This document shows positions 7,297 through 10,092 of a stretch of 10,092 bases of DNA, in pieces. Origin of the DNA: an uncultured Kordia sp. (lineage in GTDB: Bacteria > Bacteroidota > Bacteroidia > Flavobacteriales > Flavobacteriaceae); NCBI GenBank assembly GCA_913054565.1, contig CAJXHW010000044.1, positions 1 through 10,092 on the forward strand, given 5' to 3'. The notes beneath the pieces were generated by a model that worked only from the letters and a program-made list of their open reading frames with translations, was not told the origin of the DNA and did not search any database. The position numbers and the translations under genes were made by a program. Position 1 is the stretch's first letter. The number at the start of each line of letters is the position of its first letter.

Positions 7297-8508
7297 CTAT
7301 GAAATTATTTTCGGTTTCAATTGTTGTCTTAACACAAACAGTAGAAACATACATAATAAGGCTAATGCTGTAACAATATACCAAGTGTAATCATAGCCAA
7401 AGTTTTCAATAAGCTGCATACCTCCATTGTGGCCAAAAATATGAGCTACTGAAAAAGAAATGCTATACAAGGCCATATATTCACCTTGATTTCCTTTTTT
7501 TGACCTATTCATTGCAAATGCATTTGAAAAAGGAAAAGCTATCATTTCACCAAAAGTTATAAATAGCATACTGGCTATAAGTACCCCTGCCCATGAGGTT
7601 GTGGTTAAAATAAAAAAGCTTAACCCTGTTAGGGTAGCGCCTATTAGCATGAGTGACGATTTAGAGTATTTACTATTCTCTAACCATTTTACTAAAGGCA
7701 TTTCTAATAAAAATATAATAAACCCATTCATTCCTAAAATAATACCTATTTCTAGTTCACTTAGTAGGAAAACATCTTTGTAAAAAAGCGGTATTGTAGA
7801 AAATAATTGTAAAAAAACCACACCAAATAAGGACATAGCAATTAAGAAAATCCAAAAAACTTTGTCAGAATACGCTGATTTTGGATTAGAAACAATTTTT
7901 TGCTCTTCCAATACTTTAGCTTTTTTAGGGTTAAGAACATTAAACAACAATAAGCTAGCTAATATACATGTAACACCATCAACCCAAAATAAGCCACCAT
8001 AACTTAAATAGGTAATAATTAATCCGCCAATTGCTGGTCCAGCAGAAAACCCTAAGTTAATAGCTAAACGTATTAAAGTTACCGATCTAGTTTTGTTTTC
8101 AGGTTTGCTATAGGCACTTAAAGCAACAAACATGGCAGGTCTGAAACTATCAGCTACCACCATAACAATGAATATTCCAAAACATAAGCTATAAAATGTT
8201 GTTAGAAACTGTAACCCAATAAACAGAAATCCAGTTGAGAATAAACTTAATAACATCACTTTATAGTAGCCAATTTTATCTGTTAATTTCCCTCCTAGCC
8301 ATGAACCTATTACTGATCCAAACCCAAAGGCAGACATAATCCATCCAACATTAGTAAGGGTGAAATCTAAGCTTTCTGTAAGGTATAAAGACAGGAACGG
8401 GATAACCATAGTTCCGGCTCTGTTAATTAATGTAATTAATGCCAGCCACCACACCTCTTTGGAGAGACCTTTAAAGGAATCGATGTAATTAAAGTATATT
8501 TTTTTCAT
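7297..8508 (-). CDS. Major facilitator superfamily transporter, exporter-like
   Basis: A 403-residue inner-membrane protein with about 12 hydrophobic helices in two halves, joined by a charged loop at about 193-215. The MFS loop 2-3 motif A is clear (GSWLGGKLTDKIGYYK at 68-83). Helix 5 has a motif C-like antiporter sequence (NLGFSAGPAIGG at 151-162), which in known families marks drug:proton antiporters. The length is usual for the family and both ends are intact, with start ATG at 8508. Substrate cannot be told; drug, metabolite or siderophore export are all possible. It is convergent with the sigma factor, has its own terminator, and is divergent from the DUF1684 gene. A 14-bp palindrome lies 18-31 bases upstream of its start codon and a terminator-like hairpin about 77 bases upstream, so regulation by a repressor or by attenuation is plausible. 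Confidence 0.9.
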   Translation of the reverse strand: MKKIYFNYIDSFKGLSKEVWWLALITLINRAGTMVIPFLSLYLTESLDFTLTNVGWIMSAFGFGSVIGSWLGGKLTDKIGYYKVMLLSLFSTGFLFIGLQFLTTFYSLCFGIFIVMVVADSFRPAMFVALSAYSKPENKTRSVTLIRLAINLGFSAGPAIGGLIITYLSYGGLFWVDGVTCILASLLLFNVLNPKKAKVLEEQKIVSNPKSAYSDKVFWIFLIAMSLFGVVFLQLFSTIPLFYKDVFLLSELEIGIILGMNGFIIFLLEMPLVKWLENSKYSKSSLMLIGATLTGLSFFILTTTSWAGVLIASMLFITFGEMIAFPFSNAFAMNRSKKGNQGEYMALYSISFSVAHIFGHNGGMQLIENFGYDYTWYIVTALALLCMFLLFVLRQQLKPKIIS

Positions 8509-8525
8509 AATTGATATGTTTTACT

Positions 8526-8539
8526 GTCGTTGAAACGAC
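8526..8539. promoter_or_regulatory. 14-bp palindrome upstream of the MFS gene
   Basis: GTCGTT (8526-8531) and AACGAC (8534-8539) are perfect inverted repeats separated by two bases. The site sits 18-31 bases before the MFS start codon, in the 5' untranslated region or promoter. It is GC-richer than its surroundings. It could be an operator for a dimeric repressor or a short hairpin near the ribosome site; no regulator is encoded next to it. Confidence 0.4.
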
Positions 8540-8584
8540 CATGAGTTAGTCTGTATAATTTTAATGGGATATGTTGTAAAGATA

Positions 8585-8612
8585 AAACGCCCAACTGAAG
8601 AGTTGGGCGTTT
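8585..8612 (-). terminator. Orphan terminator-like hairpin in a divergent intergenic region
   Basis: A perfect 12-bp stem (AAACGCCCAACT at 8585-8596 with 8601-8612) and a GAAG tetraloop (CTTC on the minus strand). The flank reads TTTTATCTTT on the minus strand and TTTATAT on the plus strand, so direction is uncertain and the minus strand is slightly favoured. It lies between two divergent genes, where no known gene needs a terminator. It may end a small RNA or act as an attenuator in the MFS leader. Confidence 0.6.
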
Positions 8613-8645
8613 ATATATTGTATTAATTTATACCGTTATTGGCAT

Positions 8646-8712
8646 AACAAATAAATACGTAATCCCGAACCTCTCTTTTGAGAAGACCTACAGACCCTTT
8701 TATTTATTTGTT
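8646..8712. repeat. 67-bp element with perfect 12-bp inverted repeats
   Basis: AACAAATAAATA (8646-8657) is repeated inverted at 8701-8712. The 43 bases between them are markedly GC-richer, contain the small hairpin TCTC-TTTT-GAGA (8672-8683) and a direct repeat AGACC-TAC-AGACC (8685-8695 region). The transcript could fold as a long AT stem closing an inner domain. It may be a structured RNA, a leader element of the MFS gene, or a very small mobile remnant; I do not recognise it as a known riboswitch or tRNA. Confidence 0.45.
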
Positions 8713-8741
8713 TATAAATCATATGTGTAGTAATTGAGTTA

Positions 8742-8749
8742 CAAAGCTA
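8742..8749 (-). promoter_or_regulatory. Candidate minus-strand -7 promoter element (TAGCTTTG)
   Basis: The minus strand reads TAGCTTTG, an exact match to the Bacteroidota consensus TAnnTTTG. A start near 8735 would run through the inverted-repeat element, the terminator-like hairpin and then the MFS gene, giving either a roughly 150-base small RNA or a leader of about 230 bases. I found no matching -33 TTG at usual spacing, so confidence is low. Confidence 0.3.
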
Positions 8750-8751
8750 TA

Positions 8752-8779
8752 TATTTTTGAGTATAAATATGTATTTTTG
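8752..8779 (+). promoter_or_regulatory. Tandem TATTTTTG elements, candidate promoter of the DUF1684 gene
   Basis: TATTTTTG occurs at 8752-8759 and again exactly 20 bases later at 8772-8779; both fit TAnnTTTG. The first would give a leader of about 30 bases and is the better candidate; the second would leave only about 12. A TTG at 8734-8736 is a little too close for a normal -33 element. In AT-rich DNA such matches can arise by chance. Confidence 0.3.
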
Positions 8780-8797
8780 ATGTAAATTTTTTTTTAA

Positions 8798-9400
8798 ATG
8801 AAACAGATTCTATTTTTATTTTTATGGTGTTCAGGTGCAATTTTGGCTCAAAATTCTGATGTGATTAATGATATAAAAGCCCACCAGTCTGCCCAAAATA
8901 AGCAGTTTAGTACTAAAGGGCAGTCGCCGTTAAAAGAAAATGATAGGACAAGTTTTAAAGGATTGGATTTTTTTGATATAAATTTAAAGTATCGCGTAAA
9001 AGCTACTTTAAAGCGAACTCCTGAGGCATCATTTTTTAAAATGAAAACAACAACATCTAGGGTGTCTGAAGAGCGTGTTTATGGAGTTGTATCATTTAAG
9101 ATTAACGGAAAAGAACATAAACTGAAAGTATATCAAGGTAAAAAATTAATGACAACAGATGGGTATAAAGATTATTTGTTTTTACCCTTTTTAGACGATA
9201 CAAATTCTTTCACAACTTATGGTGGAGGAAGATATATTGATTTAAGAATTCCTGAAGGAGATCAAGTGGTTATTGATTTTAATAAAGCTTATAACCCTTA
9301 CTGTCACTACAACGAAAACTATTCTTGCCCTATAGTGCCAAGGGATAATTATGTGCCACAGAAAATTGAAGCAGGAGTTAAGGTTTATAAAAAAGAATAA
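8798..9400 (+). CDS. Secreted DUF1684 domain protein
   Basis: A 200-residue protein with an N-terminal signal peptide (about 1-18, hydrophobic LFLFLW core, likely cleaved after ILA or AQ), so periplasmic or secreted. The second half matches DUF1684: LFLPFLDDTNSFTTYGGGRY at 127-146, then DFNKAYNPYCHYNENYSCPI at 160-179 and PRDNYVPQKIEAGVKV to the end. Cys169 and Cys177 could form a disulfide or bind a ligand together with His170. The biochemical role of this family is not known to me, and no enzyme motif is evident. Length and both ends are normal. The stop codon lies three bases before the start of the DUF3667 gene, so the two are probably co-transcribed. It is divergent from the MFS gene across a structured intergenic region. 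Confidence 0.85.
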   Translation: MKQILFLFLWCSGAILAQNSDVINDIKAHQSAQNKQFSTKGQSPLKENDRTSFKGLDFFDINLKYRVKATLKRTPEASFFKMKTTTSRVSEERVYGVVSFKINGKEHKLKVYQGKKLMTTDGYKDYLFLPFLDDTNSFTTYGGGRYIDLRIPEGDQVVIDFNKAYNPYCHYNENYSCPIVPRDNYVPQKIEAGVKVYKKE

Positions 9401-9403
9401 TGT

Positions 9404-10092
9404 ATGGCACGAAAAAGAAGACGTCGTGTTAAATGTCCAAATTGCGAACAACAATTAAAAGATGATATGAATTATTGTTTTAATTGCGGACAAGAAAATC
9501 ATATAAAACGTGTGTCGGTTAAAATGTTGTTGACGGATTTTTCTTCAACCTATTTTTCATTTGAGTCAAAATTATTTTCGACATTAAAATATTTGCTGAT
9601 TAAGCCAAGTTTTTTGTCTTTGGAGTATTTAAATGGGAGAATTGAAGCTTATTTGAAACCAATTAGAATGTATGTATTTATCAGTTTCGTGTTTTTTCTA
9701 TTAAACAGCATGTCGTCTGTAAATTCAACTTACGATGGTATAAACTTCACTAAAGATGGTAAGCCCGTTAGTTCAGAGGTTGTTCAGGATGAGCTAAAAG
9801 CAACTCCTCTAAATGATTCAGAAGAGGAATCTTTTTTAGAAATAGATACTAGTTTTTTTGAAGGGAAATTGAAAAAAATATTTGCGGATAATAAAGAAAC
9901 TAAATTATTTATAGTGTTCCTGAAATCAAAATTACCATTATTGTTTTTTCTTTTAATTCCTGTGCTTGGCTTGTTGTTTTTTCTAATTTTTTACAAAAAG
10001 AAATATTACTATGTTGATCACCTAGTGTTTGCGTTACATTTACAATCTTTTATGTTTGTAGTATTAATTTTTAATGTATTGATTAAAACTGT
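9404..10092 (+). CDS. Zinc-ribbon DUF3667 membrane protein, cut by the window end
   Basis: The frame is open from ATG 9404 to the window edge (229 codons and two bases), so the 3' end is missing. A basic N terminus (RKRRRRVK) leads into a zinc ribbon with Cys11, Cys14, Cys25 and Cys28 (CPNC and CFNCGQ). Next is a conserved segment (about 55-90: LFSTLKYLLIKPSFLSLEYL, NGRIEAYLKPIRMY) characteristic of DUF3667. Hydrophobic helices follow at about 87-106, 176-197 and 206-227, with an acidic, Ser-rich loop at 107-165. The function of this family is unknown to me; a cytoplasmic zinc ribbon attached to a membrane domain is what the sequence shows. An earlier ATG at 9400 is in another frame and stops after ten codons. 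The three-base gap to the DUF1684 gene indicates an operon. Confidence 0.85.
   Translation, partial: MARKRRRRVKCPNCEQQLKDDMNYCFNCGQENHIKRVSVKMLLTDFSSTYFSFESKLFSTLKYLLIKPSFLSLEYLNGRIEAYLKPIRMYVFISFVFFLLNSMSSVNSTYDGINFTKDGKPVSSEVVQDELKATPLNDSEEESFLEIDTSFFEGKLKKIFADNKETKLFIVFLKSKLPLLFFLLIPVLGLLFFLIFYKKKYYYVDHLVFALHLQSFMFVVLIFNVLIKT

Larger units (their letters stand above)
8509..8797. other. 289-bp divergent intergenic region without a gene
   Basis: The longest non-coding stretch here, between the MFS start (8508, minus) and the DUF1684 start (8798, plus). It holds, from left to right, a 14-bp palindrome, a 12-bp-stem hairpin, a 67-bp inverted-repeat element, and AT-rich DNA with promoter-like TAnnTTTG matches on both strands. 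I found no convincing ORF on either strand. Its length and structure exceed what two ordinary promoters need. Confidence 0.7.

Noticed and set aside
8490..8542. Short minus-strand ORF (ATG at 8542) overlapping the MFS start
   Set aside because: It is out of frame with the MFS gene, only 17 codons long, and runs through the palindrome; most likely chance.
8640..8712. tRNA or known riboswitch in the divergent intergenic region
   Set aside because: A GGTTCGGGATT string on the minus strand recalls a tRNA T-arm, but there is no acceptor stem, anticodon arm or CCA end, and no riboswitch consensus I recognise.
9242..9454. Minus-strand open frame across the DUF1684/DUF3667 junction
   Set aside because: It is antisense to two genes with clear domain matches, and its Phe-rich composition is what AT-rich coding DNA gives when read backwards.

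Overview
The window looks like chromosomal DNA from a low-GC member of the Bacteroidota, most likely a (marine) flavobacterium. The reasons are the AT-rich sequence, start codons preceded by A-rich stretches rather than strong Shine-Dalgarno sites, TAnnTTTG-like promoter elements, and families common in Flavobacteriia (long IcmF, DUF1684, DUF3667 with a zinc ribbon, a 7TM protein with a LuxR-type HTH). This assignment is an inference from gene content. I see no rRNA, tRNA, CRISPR array, transposase or integrase.

Layout. Positions 127-3546 encode a complete fused acyl-CoA mutase (IcmF: B12-binding domain, G-protein chaperone and mutase), closed by a strong intrinsic terminator at 3573-3609. 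Next comes a membrane-anchored regulator with seven predicted TM helices, a coiled coil and a LuxR-like HTH (3657-4811). It is followed by an AGCS-family sodium:amino-acid symporter (4912-6465). These three share the plus strand; mutase and symporter together would suit branched-chain amino-acid or acyl-CoA use, but only proximity supports that.

The most interesting part is 6545-7238. A 34-residue peptide with 11 cysteines, which looks like a metallothionein, is followed at once by an intrinsic terminator. Thirteen bases later starts a SigZ-like ECF sigma factor that carries its own cysteine-rich tail (CC and CxxC). I propose a compact metal- or thiol-responsive module in which a heavily expressed Cys-rich peptide is produced upstream of a cysteine-tailed sigma factor that is reached by terminator read-through.

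A convergent MFS exporter-like gene lies on the minus strand (8508-7297) and has its own terminator. Upstream of it, the 289-bp divergent intergenic region holds unusual structure: a 14-bp palindrome, a 12-bp-stem terminator-like hairpin with no gene to serve, and a 67-bp element bounded by perfect 12-bp inverted repeats. This could be a structured leader or attenuator of the MFS gene, or a small RNA. The window ends with a secreted DUF1684 protein (8798-9400) and, three bases after it, a zinc-ribbon/DUF3667 membrane protein cut off by the window edge (9404-10092).
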